This document shows positions 43,146 through 51,074 of a DNA stretch of 64,000 nucleotides, piece after piece; the first letter of the stretch is position 1; each line of letters begins with the position of its first letter. Source of the stretch: Gemmatimonadaceae bacterium. Lineage in GTDB: Bacteria; Gemmatimonadota; Gemmatimonadetes; Gemmatimonadales; Gemmatimonadaceae. The notes under the pieces are model-generated. The model made no database searches and had not been told where the DNA came from. It saw only the letters and a list, made by a program, of their open reading frames with translations. Made by a program: the position numbers and the translations under genes. The stretch lies in NCBI GenBank assembly GCA_020851035.1, contig JADZDM010000017.1, forward strand, positions 96,708 through 160,707, in the 5' to 3' direction.

Positions 43146-45437
43146 TCAGCGGCCCGCCGTGTGCCGCACACCCACCAGCACGCGCCGCCCCTGCAGCGGC
43201 CCGAACACGCGCGCGGTGTCGAAGCGGTCACCGAACGGGTTGAACGGGTCGATGATCGCGTCACGCTGCACGTAGTCGAACAGGTTCTTCACCGCGATGT
43301 ACAGGTCCGGCCCACCGCGTGCGCGGTGCGTGAACTGCAGGTGCTGTTCCGTGAACCACGGTGAGCGCGACGGCAACCCCTCGAAGCGCGGCAGCGCCGC
43401 CGGTCCCTGGGCACGACCGGTCCAGTCCACCGTCAGGCCAAGCCGGTCGATCCGGTACGCCACCGAGAACACCAGCTGCGCCCGCGGCGCGAACGGCAGC
43501 GGGCGCGTGCCGCCACTGTCACGCACGTACACGTCCTGCAGCGTCAGCCCCGCACTCACCGACAGGGGCTGGCGCAGCGTGGCATACGCCGCCGCCGCCG
43601 ACATACCACGCGTCACCGCGCCGCCGCGCAGGTTACGGTAGATGATCAGGTCGGGATCGCTGTCGAAGTCACCGGTGATGCGGTTGCTGAAGCGCGTCGC
43701 GAACAGGTCGAGGTCGAGCGTGAGCGCATCCTCCACCCCGCCCACGTCCACGATCCGGTTCACGCCGAACGTCAGCGTCGCCGATCGTTCGGGCTGCAGC
43801 GCCTCGTCCACGCGCACCTCGCGCGCGCCGGTGAGCGCCGCATGGTCCTCGGTGAACAGGTTCACCACCCGGAAGCCGGTGGCAGCGTTCACGCGCACCG
43901 TGGTGTGCGGATCGGCCATCCACTTCAGCGCCAGTCGCGGTGAGGGAATCACGCCATGTGCACGGTGATGGTCCACGCGCAGCCCCCCCAGCAGCGTGAC
44001 CGCCGTGCCCAGCGCCAGCTCGTCCTGCGCCAGCACGCCCGGGATCAGCCGCGTGTCGCGGGTGCGCTGCGCCAGCGTGCTGTCCGCATACGCCTGCTCG
44101 CGGAGCGTGGCGCCCAGCGTGAGCGCATGCCGGCCCACCTGCGGTGACCACACGCCCTGCGCGAAGAGCACGCGTTGCCGCGCGACGTACGGGGTGCTGC
44201 CGTAGTGGCTGTCCTGCCGGTGCAGCGTGGCCGAGACATCCAGCCGCAGCGCCCTGTCCGGCGCGCCGGGCCGCCAGGTGCCCAGCAGCTCCGCACGCCG
44301 CGTGCGGATGTACTCCCCGTACACCGTCGACGAGCCCCGGTCCGCCGTCGTCCACGCCTGCACGCCGCCGAAGCGATCCTCGCCGTACAGGCGCGCCATC
44401 AGCTCCAGCGGCCGGCTGGCCGGTGTGCCCAGCGCCCACTTGTTCATCACCGAGAGGCGCCGCACGATCGGCAGGTCGGTGAAGCCGTCGGCATTGCGGT
44501 CGATGAAGCGCGCATTGCGGCTGCCGCTGATGCTGAGCAGGCTGCCGATGCCGCCGACACGCCGCGCCGCCGCGACCGACACCGTCGCCTCGCCATCGCT
44601 GCTCATGAACGCGTTCAGCGCATGCCTCGGCGCCAGCCGTGCGTCCTTCGTGATCACGTTCACGACGCCGCCCATCGCCTCCGACCCGTACAGCGTGGAG
44701 CCCGGCCCGCGCACGATCTCGAGCTGCTCGATGAGGGCCGGATCGATGGAGTTCAAGCCATAGACCGAGGCGAGCGCGCCCATCATCGGGGCGCCGTCGA
44801 TCAGCACCGCCGTGTACGGCCCCTCCATGCCGTTGATGCGGATGCTGTTCGTGAAGCAGACACCGCAATCCACCTGCTGGCTGAGCCCCGGCAGGAACGA
44901 GACGTTGTCCATCAGGTTCGCGCTCACGTTGCGCTGCAGGAACGCCGGCGTGACCAGCTCCACCTTCACCGGGGAGTCGCCGAGGTAGCGCTCCTGCATG
45001 GTGGCGGTGGTGACGACGGTGCCGAGGAGCGAGGCGGTGGCCGCGAGGTCCACGGCGAGCGTGTCGGCGGCGCCGATGGGCAGGCTGAGCGTCCGGCTGG
45101 CCGGCGTGTGCCCGAGCGCGCGCACGCGGACGGTGACGTGTCCCGCGCGGTCGGCGATCCGGAGCCGGAAGATCCCGGCGCTGTCGGAGCGCGTGGAGAC
45201 GACCGTGCCCGGGACGTCGATCAGGGCGCCGGCAAGCGGCAGCCCGGCGCTGGTCACGCGGCCGGCCAGCACCTGGACGCCGGCCACGGGGACGGTGTCG
45301 CGGGTCGCGGACGCAGGGAGCTGTGCAGGGAGCTGTGCGGGCACCTGTGCGCGCAGCGGGCGCACGAGACCGGCCGCGGCGAGCATCACCGAGACCACCA
45401 CGAGTGCGTCCGTCCGCCTTCCCCTGACACCGGTCAT
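43146..45437 (-). CDS. TonB-dependent outer-membrane receptor with CxxC in plug domain
   Basis: The 763-residue receptor has a signal peptide, a CarboxypepD_reg domain (LAGRVTSAGLPLAGALIDVP), and a plug domain (VELVTPAFLQRN, SFLPGLSQQ, YTAVLIDGAPMMG, IEQLEIVRGPGSTLYG, MGGVVNVITK). A 22-strand-type barrel ends with DRFDTARVFGPLQGRRVLVG. A Cys191-x-x-Cys194 pair sits in the plug just before TNSIRINGMEGP, a feature of a receptor subgroup in Bacteroidetes-like bacteria. The ligand is unknown; metal or siderophore uptake is likely. AAGGA lies five bases before the ATG at 45437, inside a long dyad that probably controls expression. Confidence 0.93.
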   Translation of the reverse strand: MTGVRGRRTDALVVVSVMLAAAGLVRPLRAQVPAQLPAQLPASATRDTVPVAGVQVLAGRVTSAGLPLAGALIDVPGTVVSTRSDSAGIFRLRIADRAGHVTVRVRALGHTPASRTLSLPIGAADTLAVDLAATASLLGTVVTTATMQERYLGDSPVKVELVTPAFLQRNVSANLMDNVSFLPGLSQQVDCGVCFTNSIRINGMEGPYTAVLIDGAPMMGALASVYGLNSIDPALIEQLEIVRGPGSTLYGSEAMGGVVNVITKDARLAPRHALNAFMSSDGEATVSVAAARRVGGIGSLLSISGSRNARFIDRNADGFTDLPIVRRLSVMNKWALGTPASRPLELMARLYGEDRFGGVQAWTTADRGSSTVYGEYIRTRRAELLGTWRPGAPDRALRLDVSATLHRQDSHYGSTPYVARQRVLFAQGVWSPQVGRHALTLGATLREQAYADSTLAQRTRDTRLIPGVLAQDELALGTAVTLLGGLRVDHHRAHGVIPSPRLALKWMADPHTTVRVNAATGFRVVNLFTEDHAALTGAREVRVDEALQPERSATLTFGVNRIVDVGGVEDALTLDLDLFATRFSNRITGDFDSDPDLIIYRNLRGGAVTRGMSAAAAYATLRQPLSVSAGLTLQDVYVRDSGGTRPLPFAPRAQLVFSVAYRIDRLGLTVDWTGRAQGPAALPRFEGLPSRSPWFTEQHLQFTHRARGGPDLYIAVKNLFDYVQRDAIIDPFNPFGDRFDTARVFGPLQGRRVLVGVRHTAGR

Positions 45438-45441
45438 CAGA

Positions 45442-45473
45442 ATCCTTGATTTCGTTGAAACGAAATTCAGGAT
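45442..45473. promoter_or_regulatory. 32-bp dyad over the receptor ribosome binding site
   Basis: The symmetric sequence ATCCT-tg-ATTTCGTT-ga-AACGAAAT-tc-AGGAT spans 45442-45473, 5 to 36 bases upstream of the receptor start codon. Thirteen of the base pairs are complementary on each side with only the two flanking dinucleotides unpaired. The receptor's Shine-Dalgarno AAGGA lies in one arm. It is AT-rich in a GC-rich genome. It may be an operator for a metal-responsive repressor, or an RNA hairpin that hides the ribosome binding site. Confidence 0.8.
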
Positions 45474-45534
45474 ACCGATCGGCTGTCAACTCCGCAATGG
45501 ACCACGGTGACGGTCGAGGCTGCCGGACGCGCCA

Positions 45535-45563
45535 GGGGCGCCGGACCAGTGGCCCGGCGCCCC
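45535..45563 (-). terminator. Hairpin downstream of the DapA-family gene
   Basis: GGGGCGCCGG at 45535-45544 pairs perfectly with CCGGCGCCCC at 45554-45563 around a 9-base loop. It is 30 bp past the stop of the DapA-family gene on the minus strand and upstream of the receptor dyad. No T-run is seen. Confidence 0.6.
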
Positions 45564-45592
45564 GATTCCCCTCCCGGCCGCGCCCGACCCCG

Positions 45593-46498
45593 TCAGGCCA
45601 CGGTGTTCGCGAGGCTGTGGACGACGGCCGCGACCGCGGCGCGCGCCTCGTCACCCAGCGGCAGCAGCGGAGCGCGCGGGTGGCCGCCGACCATCCCCGC
45701 CGCATCCACGGCCGCCTTCAGCCCCGGCACCCCATGCACCGCCGCCACCTCCGCCGTCAGCCGCCGCAGCCCGGCCTGCGCCTCGGCCGCGTCCTCCGGG
45801 TGCCCCAGCCCCACCCCGTGCCACACGGCCAGCGCCAGCGTCGGCACGATGCTCGCCGCCGCCAGCACGGCACCGGCGCACCCCTCGCCCAGCGCCTGCG
45901 TCAGCGACGGCGCATGCCCCGTCATCACCGCGAACGTCGGCCCCTTCGCCCGCAGGTAGCCCGCGCGCCACTCGGCGTTCCCGCTCGAGTCCTTGATCCC
46001 GATGATGTTGTCGTGCCGCGCCAGCTCGCAGACCACGTCGGGATCCAGGTGGTAGTGCATGAAGGCCGGCACCGAGTACAGCACCACCGGCACCGGCGAC
46101 GCATCCGCCACCGCGAGGTAGTGCGCCCGCTGCGCCGCCGGTGTCATCAGCGCGGTGAAGTAGTGCGGCGCCACCACCAGCACCGCGTCGGCGCCGACCG
46201 TTGCCGCGTGCTTCGCGCGGGCGATCGTGTGGCGCGTGCTCTCGGTGCCCACGCCCATCAGCAGGAACCGCGACGCCGGCACCTCGTCACGCACCGCCTG
46301 CAGCAGGCCGTCGCGCTCCGTCTGGTCCAGCAGCGCGGCCTCGCCGGTGGAGCCGGCCAGCAGCACCCCGTGCAGTCCCGCGTCCAGCAGCGCACGCACG
46401 TTGCGGCGTGCCGAATCGCGGTCGAGCGTGCCGTTCAGGTCGAACGGCGTCACCGCCGCCGCGAACACGCCACCGAGCACTGCGCGGGGATGTGCCAT
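45593..46498 (-). CDS. DapA-family (DHDPS/NAL) lyase or aldolase
   Basis: The 301-residue class I aldolase has the Schiff-base lysine Lys169 in GIKDSSGN and the catalytic tyrosine Tyr141 in LYSVP. The substrate loop reads GSTGE (49-53) rather than the GTTGE of true dihydrodipicolinate synthase. So the substrate may be different, for example 4-hydroxy-2-oxoglutarate or another 2-keto acid. The ATG at 46498 overlaps the trpS stop by one base (TGATG). No other lysine-pathway gene is adjacent, which also argues against a dedicated dapA. Confidence 0.8.
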   Translation of the reverse strand: MAHPRAVLGGVFAAAVTPFDLNGTLDRDSARRNVRALLDAGLHGVLLAGSTGEAALLDQTERDGLLQAVRDEVPASRFLLMGVGTESTRHTIARAKHAATVGADAVLVVAPHYFTALMTPAAQRAHYLAVADASPVPVVLYSVPAFMHYHLDPDVVCELARHDNIIGIKDSSGNAEWRAGYLRAKGPTFAVMTGHAPSLTQALGEGCAGAVLAAASIVPTLALAVWHGVGLGHPEDAAEAQAGLRRLTAEVAAVHGVPGLKAAVDAAGMVGGHPRAPLLPLGDEARAAVAAVVHSLANTVA

Positions 46499-47484
46499 CA
46501 GTCCGTGAGTCCCATGCGCTCGTACACCTGGCGCATCGTGTCCTGCGCCGTGGCCCGGGCGCGCGTTGCGCCGTCCGCCAGCACGTCGGTGACGTACGAC
46601 GGCGTGGCCCCGATCTCGGCTGCCCGGCGCCGGATCGGCACCAGCACCTCCTCCATGCCTTCGGCCAGCACCTTCTTGCACTCGATGCAGCCCCACTTCG
46701 CCCCGCGGCAGTTCTCGGCCACGACATCCTGCGTGCCCGCGTCGCTGAAGGCCTTGTGGAGCGAGTAGATGTTGCAGATCTCCGGCGTACCCGGGTCACT
46801 CTTGCGCTGGCGCGCCGGGTCGGTCATCGCCGGCCGCAGCTTGTCCCAGATCTGTTCGCGCGTCTCCAGCAGCCCGATGGTGTTGCCCAGCGACTTCGAC
46901 ATCTTCGCCTGCCCGTCCAGCCCCATCAGGCGGCGCACCGGCGTGAGCAGCGCCTGCGGCTCGGGGAAGTAGGGCACGTCCGGGGCGAAGCGCGCGTTCC
47001 ACCGCCGTGCGACCTCCCGGCTCAGCTCCAGGTGCTGGACCTGGTCCTCGCCCACCGGGACCCGCGTGGCGTGGTAGAGCAGGATGTCCGCCGCCTGCAG
47101 CACCGGGTACGTGAGCAGGCCGGTGACCACGCTTTCCTGCCGCGCCGACTTGTCCTTGTACTGCGTCTGCCGCTCCAGCTCACCCAGCGGGGTCACCGTG
47201 TTGAAGATCCAGGCCAGTTCCGCGTGCTGCGGCACCGCACTCTGGAAGAACAGCGTGCACCGCTCGGGGTCCAGCCCGGAGGCCAGCAGCGAGACCGCCA
47301 TCTCGTGGCGGCGGCGCCGCAGGTCGGCAGGCTCGTAGTTTCCGGTGAGCGCATGGAGGTCCACGACGCAGAACCAGGTCGCGTCGCGCCCCTCCTGCAG
47401 GCGGACCCAGTTCTGCACGGCTCCCAGGTAGTTGCCGATGTGCAGCTCGCCCGAGGGCTGGATGCCGCTGAAGATTCGAGACAT
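46498..47484 (-). CDS. trpS: Tryptophan--tRNA ligase
   Basis: The 328-residue class I synthetase has the HIGH-type motif in QPSGELHIGNYLGAVQNW and the KMSKS motif in GQAKMSKSLGNTIGLL. GEDQVQHLELSREVARRWN, close in wording to the bacterial consensus, lies between. TrpS charges tRNA-Trp. It is divergent from the inositol monophosphatase gene with only 25 bp between starts, so the promoters must overlap, and it is coupled to the DapA-family gene. Confidence 0.97.
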   Translation of the reverse strand: MSRIFSGIQPSGELHIGNYLGAVQNWVRLQEGRDATWFCVVDLHALTGNYEPADLRRRRHEMAVSLLASGLDPERCTLFFQSAVPQHAELAWIFNTVTPLGELERQTQYKDKSARQESVVTGLLTYPVLQAADILLYHATRVPVGEDQVQHLELSREVARRWNARFAPDVPYFPEPQALLTPVRRLMGLDGQAKMSKSLGNTIGLLETREQIWDKLRPAMTDPARQRKSDPGTPEICNIYSLHKAFSDAGTQDVVAENCRGAKWGCIECKKVLAEGMEEVLVPIRRRAAEIGATPSYVTDVLADGATRARATAQDTMRQVYERMGLTD

Positions 47485-47509
47485 TCCGCCAAACTAACAC
47501 CCCACGACG

Positions 47510-48331
47510 ATGCACAGCGAACGACGGCCGCAGCCGGCCGGCCCCCTCGAGAGCGACCTGGCGCTGATGCACGAGATCGAGCGCGTCGCGCGGGACGCGG
47601 CGGCCTTCATCCGCAGCCACGATCCGCAGCACGCCGCCCTCGCCTGGGACATCAAGGGCGAGAGTGACTTCGTGAGCATCGTGGACCGCGGCACCGAGGC
47701 CCTCATCCGCGACGCGCTGGTGCCACCGGGCCGCGCCGCCACGTTCATCGGGGAGGAGAGCGCACCGGAGACACTCGTGGCCGACGGGCTGACCTTCATC
47801 GTGGACCCGCTCGACGGCACCACCAACTACCTCCACGGCTTCCCGGCGTACGCGGTCTCGATCGCCGCCATGGTCGACGGACAGGGGGCCGCCGCCTGCG
47901 TCCTCGACGTGCCGCGCAACGAGTGCTACACCGCGGTGCGCCACGGCGGCGCCTTCCGCGACGGCGTGCCCATCCACGTCAGCCGCATCACCAACCCCGC
48001 CCTCTCACTGATCGCCACGGGGGTGCCCTTCCGGAAGGCCGAGCAGATCGAGCGGTACCTGCAGCAGCTCCCGAAGGTGCTCGCCACCACCAGCGGCATC
48101 CGGCGCGCCGGCGCCGCCGCGATCGACCTCGCCCACGTGGCCTGCGGCCGGGTGGACGCGTTCTGGGAGCTGCGCCTGGCCCCGTGGGACGTGGCGGCCG
48201 GCCTGTTGCTCGTGCGTGAGGCGGGTGGCATCGTCACGGGGTTCGACGGCGTGGACTCGGTGCCGGCCTTCAGCGGCTACGTGGCCGGCAACCCGGCCAT
48301 GCACCGCTGGCTCCTCGAGACGGTGGGCTGA
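47510..48331 (+). CDS. Inositol monophosphatase family protein (SuhB-like)
   Basis: The 273-residue Mg2+-dependent phosphatase carries the family metal sites: GEES at 81-84, DPLDGT at 99-104 within IVDPLDGTTNYLHG, and WDVAAG near residue 224. It could dephosphorylate inositol phosphates, histidinol phosphate or PAP; the exact substrate cannot be told. It ends 4 bp before the formiminotransferase gene, suggesting an operon; a histidine link (histidinol-phosphate phosphatase) is possible but not proven. Confidence 0.92.
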   Translation: MHSERRPQPAGPLESDLALMHEIERVARDAAAFIRSHDPQHAALAWDIKGESDFVSIVDRGTEALIRDALVPPGRAATFIGEESAPETLVADGLTFIVDPLDGTTNYLHGFPAYAVSIAAMVDGQGAAACVLDVPRNECYTAVRHGGAFRDGVPIHVSRITNPALSLIATGVPFRKAEQIERYLQQLPKVLATTSGIRRAGAAAIDLAHVACGRVDAFWELRLAPWDVAAGLLLVREAGGIVTGFDGVDSVPAFSGYVAGNPAMHRWLLETVG

Positions 48332-48335
48332 GCGC

Positions 48336-49853
48336 ATGGCGATACCGCTGGTGGAGTGCGTGCCGAACTTCTCCGAGGGGCGCGATCCGGCCGTGATCGA
48401 CGCCATCGCCGCCGCGATCACCGCCGCCGGCGGCCGGGTGCTGGACCACTCGCTGGATCCCTGGCACCACCGCGCCGTGATCACCTTCGTGGCCGGTGTC
48501 GACGTGGCAGTGGCGGCGGCATTCGCGGCGATCCGCACCGCGCGCGACCGCATCGACCTCCGCCAGCACGCCGGCGTGCACCCGCGCATCGGGGCCGCCG
48601 ACGTGGTGCCGTTCATCCCGCTGTCCGGCGCCACCATGGACGACTGTGTGCGCATCGCGCGCACCCTCGCCGATCGCGTCGGCACCGAGCTGCAGCTGCC
48701 GGCCTACCTCTACGACCGCGCCGCCCAGCGCGCGGCGTACCGCAACCTCGCCGACGTGCGCGCCGGCGGCACCGCCGCGCTCGAGGCGACCATCGGATCC
48801 ACACGTCCACCGGACGCCGGTCCCGCCGCCCTGCACCCCACCGCCGGCGCCGTCGCCATCGGGGCCCGCGACTTCCTCGGCGCGTTCAACGTGTACGTCG
48901 GGCACGCCGCCCACCTCCCGCAGGCGAAGGCGATCGCCCGCGAGCTTCGCGCCGCCGGCGGCGGCCTGCCCGGCGTGAAGGCGCTCGGCTTGGTGGTGGA
49001 CGGCCAGGCGCAGGTCTCGATGAACGTCACCGACCTCGCCGCCGTGTCGCTGCACGAGGCCTTCGACGCCGTCGCCCGCGCCGCGGCCGCGCGCGGCATC
49101 ACCGCCACCCACAGCGAGATCATCGGGCTCGTGCCGCAGCACGAGATCGAGCGCGCGTTCACCGATCGCATCCGCCTGCGCGATGCGCGTGACACGGTGT
49201 CGCTGGACCTGCGCATCCACGCCACCCGTGACGTGACCGACCTCTCCGCCACCGCCGATGCCATCGCCGCGCTCGACGCGAGCGAGGCCAGCGGCACGGC
49301 CGCGGCGCTCTCGGCGATCCTCGCTGCCGCGACGGTGCGCCTGGCGGCCGGCGTGCATGCCGCCCGACGCGACAGCGAGGCGGCCACCGGCATGGCACGC
49401 GCGGTGGATGGCGCACGCACCATCGAGCGCCACCTGCACGCCGCCGCACGGGATGACGCCGCCGCCTGGCAGGGCGTGGTGCGCGCACGGCGCGCGCTGG
49501 CCGCCGACCCGCACGCCATGGGAGACCGGCACCGTGCAATAGACGCCGCGCTGCTGGGCGCGAGTGACGTGCCGCTGCGCATTGCGCGCCTCGCCTCCGA
49601 CACGCTCGCGCTGGCCCTCGAGACGGCCACCGCCGGTGACGCCGTCACCGCCCCGGATGCGTGGGCCGGCGCCTGCATGGCGCATGCGGCGGTGCATGCA
49701 GCCCTCGGGCTCCTGCGCGGGAACCTCGCGATGCTCCGCGACCAGGCGCTGTCACATGCCGCACATGCCGAGTCGCGACGGCAGTCACACCGCGCCGACA
49801 CGCTCCTGGGCGAGGTCCGCACGGCGGTGGGGCACGTCGCGGGACCCGGCTGA
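48336..49853 (+). CDS. ftcD: Glutamate formimidoyltransferase fused to a cyclodeaminase-like domain
   Basis: This enzyme transfers the formimino group from formimino-glutamate to tetrahydrofolate in histidine degradation; the second domain would release ammonia. Of 505 residues, the first 300 are a complete formiminotransferase with LVECVPNFSEGRDPAVIDAI and the catalytic His82 in GVHPRIGAADVVPF. NVTDLAAVSLHEAFDAV and IVGLVPQ-like SEIIGLVPQHEIE follow. The C-terminal 170 residues are helical as in cyclodeaminase, but the PGGGS-type loop is replaced by EASGTAAAL, so the activity of this half is doubtful. It starts 4 bp after the phosphatase gene. Confidence 0.88.
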   Translation: MAIPLVECVPNFSEGRDPAVIDAIAAAITAAGGRVLDHSLDPWHHRAVITFVAGVDVAVAAAFAAIRTARDRIDLRQHAGVHPRIGAADVVPFIPLSGATMDDCVRIARTLADRVGTELQLPAYLYDRAAQRAAYRNLADVRAGGTAALEATIGSTRPPDAGPAALHPTAGAVAIGARDFLGAFNVYVGHAAHLPQAKAIARELRAAGGGLPGVKALGLVVDGQAQVSMNVTDLAAVSLHEAFDAVARAAAARGITATHSEIIGLVPQHEIERAFTDRIRLRDARDTVSLDLRIHATRDVTDLSATADAIAALDASEASGTAAALSAILAAATVRLAAGVHAARRDSEAATGMARAVDGARTIERHLHAAARDDAAAWQGVVRARRALAADPHAMGDRHRAIDAALLGASDVPLRIARLASDTLALALETATAGDAVTAPDAWAGACMAHAAVHAALGLLRGNLAMLRDQALSHAAHAESRRQSHRADTLLGEVRTAVGHVAGPG

Positions 49854-49858
49854 GCGCC

Positions 49859-50416
49859 CTACCGCGCTGCCGCCCGCTCCACCTGCCGCGCGCTCTCGAT
49901 CACCCCGCGGACCTGCCGCAACCGGTCCTCGCGTCGCGTGATGAGCTGCATGAACAGGAACTGCCCGCCCATCGGTGGCACCCACGCCACGTCCACCCGG
50001 TAGAGCCGCGGCGCCTCCCGGAGCAGCGTGGCCTGCACCTTCACCGGCATCCCGCCCACCTCCACCTCGCACGACGCCGCGTTCATGGGGAGCACCGACG
50101 GGAAGGTCCAGCTCCCCCCCTTCCACACGTGCATCTCCTCACCGGTGCGCAGCAGGTCGAAGTCGATCTCGTTGATCGACTTGAATTGCGGGATCCAGCG
50201 CTCGGGCACCGTGAACGCGAGGTTGTCGAACGGGATCTGCCGCACCGGACCGGCGATGGCCGCATTGGCCGCGTTGCACGGCTGGTCGATCTCGCGCAAT
50301 GTGCCGCTGGTCCGCGCCGGTGCGGCGGTCAGCGCCCCGTTGCCGACGCTGGTGCGTGCACACCCGAGCATGGTCACCGCGCCCAGGGTCAGCGCAGCAA
50401 GGGCAGTCCGTGTCAT
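49859..50416 (-). CDS. Lipoprotein of unknown function (paralogue of the next gene)
   Basis: The 185-residue product has a signal with a lipobox-like site (MLGC, Cys19). The mature part has an N-terminal EIDQPCNAANAAIAGPVRQI, then FTVPERWIPQF, a beta-rich middle (VEVGGMPVKVQATLL, YRVDVAWVPPMGGQFLF) and a C-terminal QVRGVIESAR. The neighbour upstream has the same pattern (cysteine after DEAC, then VPKGW, then YRVDVEWEPPIDGQRFY and QMRAIVEAVR), so the two are tandem paralogues. The family is not known to me. It is convergent with ftcD after 5 bp. Confidence 0.72.
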   Translation of the reverse strand: MTRTALAALTLGAVTMLGCARTSVGNGALTAAPARTSGTLREIDQPCNAANAAIAGPVRQIPFDNLAFTVPERWIPQFKSINEIDFDLLRTGEEMHVWKGGSWTFPSVLPMNAASCEVEVGGMPVKVQATLLREAPRLYRVDVAWVPPMGGQFLFMQLITRREDRLRQVRGVIESARQVERAAAR

Positions 50417-50437
50417 CGTGCCTCCGTTCTCGCAGGG

Positions 50438-50980
50438 TCAGGAACCGCCACCATCGCGCAGGTCATTGCCACGCACACTGTCCGCCGGGAATCGCACCGC
50501 CTCGACGATCGCCCGCATCTGCCGCAGGTGATCCACGTAGCGGGTCTGGAGCTGCATGTAGAAGCGCTGCCCGTCGATCGGCGGCTCCCATTCCACGTCC
50601 ACCCGGTACTGCAGGCCAGCCACGCGCGATGCCTGGATCCGGATCGCGGTGTCGCCGCGCGTGATGGTGCAGCGCACCGAGTTCTGGGCCGGCACCGCGG
50701 GGAACACGAAGCGCGCCCCACGCCAGACATTGAGCTCGGCGTCGATGCGCGTCAACTGGAGCTCATTCGGCGTGCGCTCCCGGCTGGTCCAGCCCTTCGG
50801 GACGGCCAGCACCGCGGGGGCGAGCACGAACCGGTCCACGGGCCCGGTCATGGTGCCGTTCACCGGGTTGCAGGCCTCGTCCAGCGGCGTGCCGAACGGT
50901 GCCGGCACATACTGGCGCAGGCACCCGCTCGCACCGGCCACGCACGCCAGGCACAAGAGGGCGAAGGCACGGTGTGACAT
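50438..50980 (-). CDS. Lipoprotein of unknown function (tandem paralogue)
   Basis: The 180-residue product has a signal peptide with lipobox-type ASGC (Cys20). Its mature part parallels the downstream gene: DEACNPVNGTMTGPVDRF, VPKGWTSRER, YRVDVEWEPPIDGQRFY and QMRAIVEAVRF. GGGAG lies five bases before the ATG at 50980. The function is unknown. It follows map on the same strand with a 94-bp gap that may hold a promoter. Confidence 0.74.
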   Translation of the reverse strand: MSHRAFALLCLACVAGASGCLRQYVPAPFGTPLDEACNPVNGTMTGPVDRFVLAPAVLAVPKGWTSRERTPNELQLTRIDAELNVWRGARFVFPAVPAQNSVRCTITRGDTAIRIQASRVAGLQYRVDVEWEPPIDGQRFYMQLQTRYVDHLRQMRAIVEAVRFPADSVRGNDLRDGGGS

Positions 50981-51074
50981 GATCGCTCCCGGTACCGGTG
51001 AGACAGGGCTGCCGCGCCCGCACGCCCCCGTGTAACCCAGGCGCCGCGGCACAGGTTCCGCCGCACCGCACCGG

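Noticed and set aside
51010..51051. Possible terminator after map
   Set aside because: The 7-bp stem TGCCGCG/CGCGGCA encloses a 28-base loop with no T-run, too weak to list.
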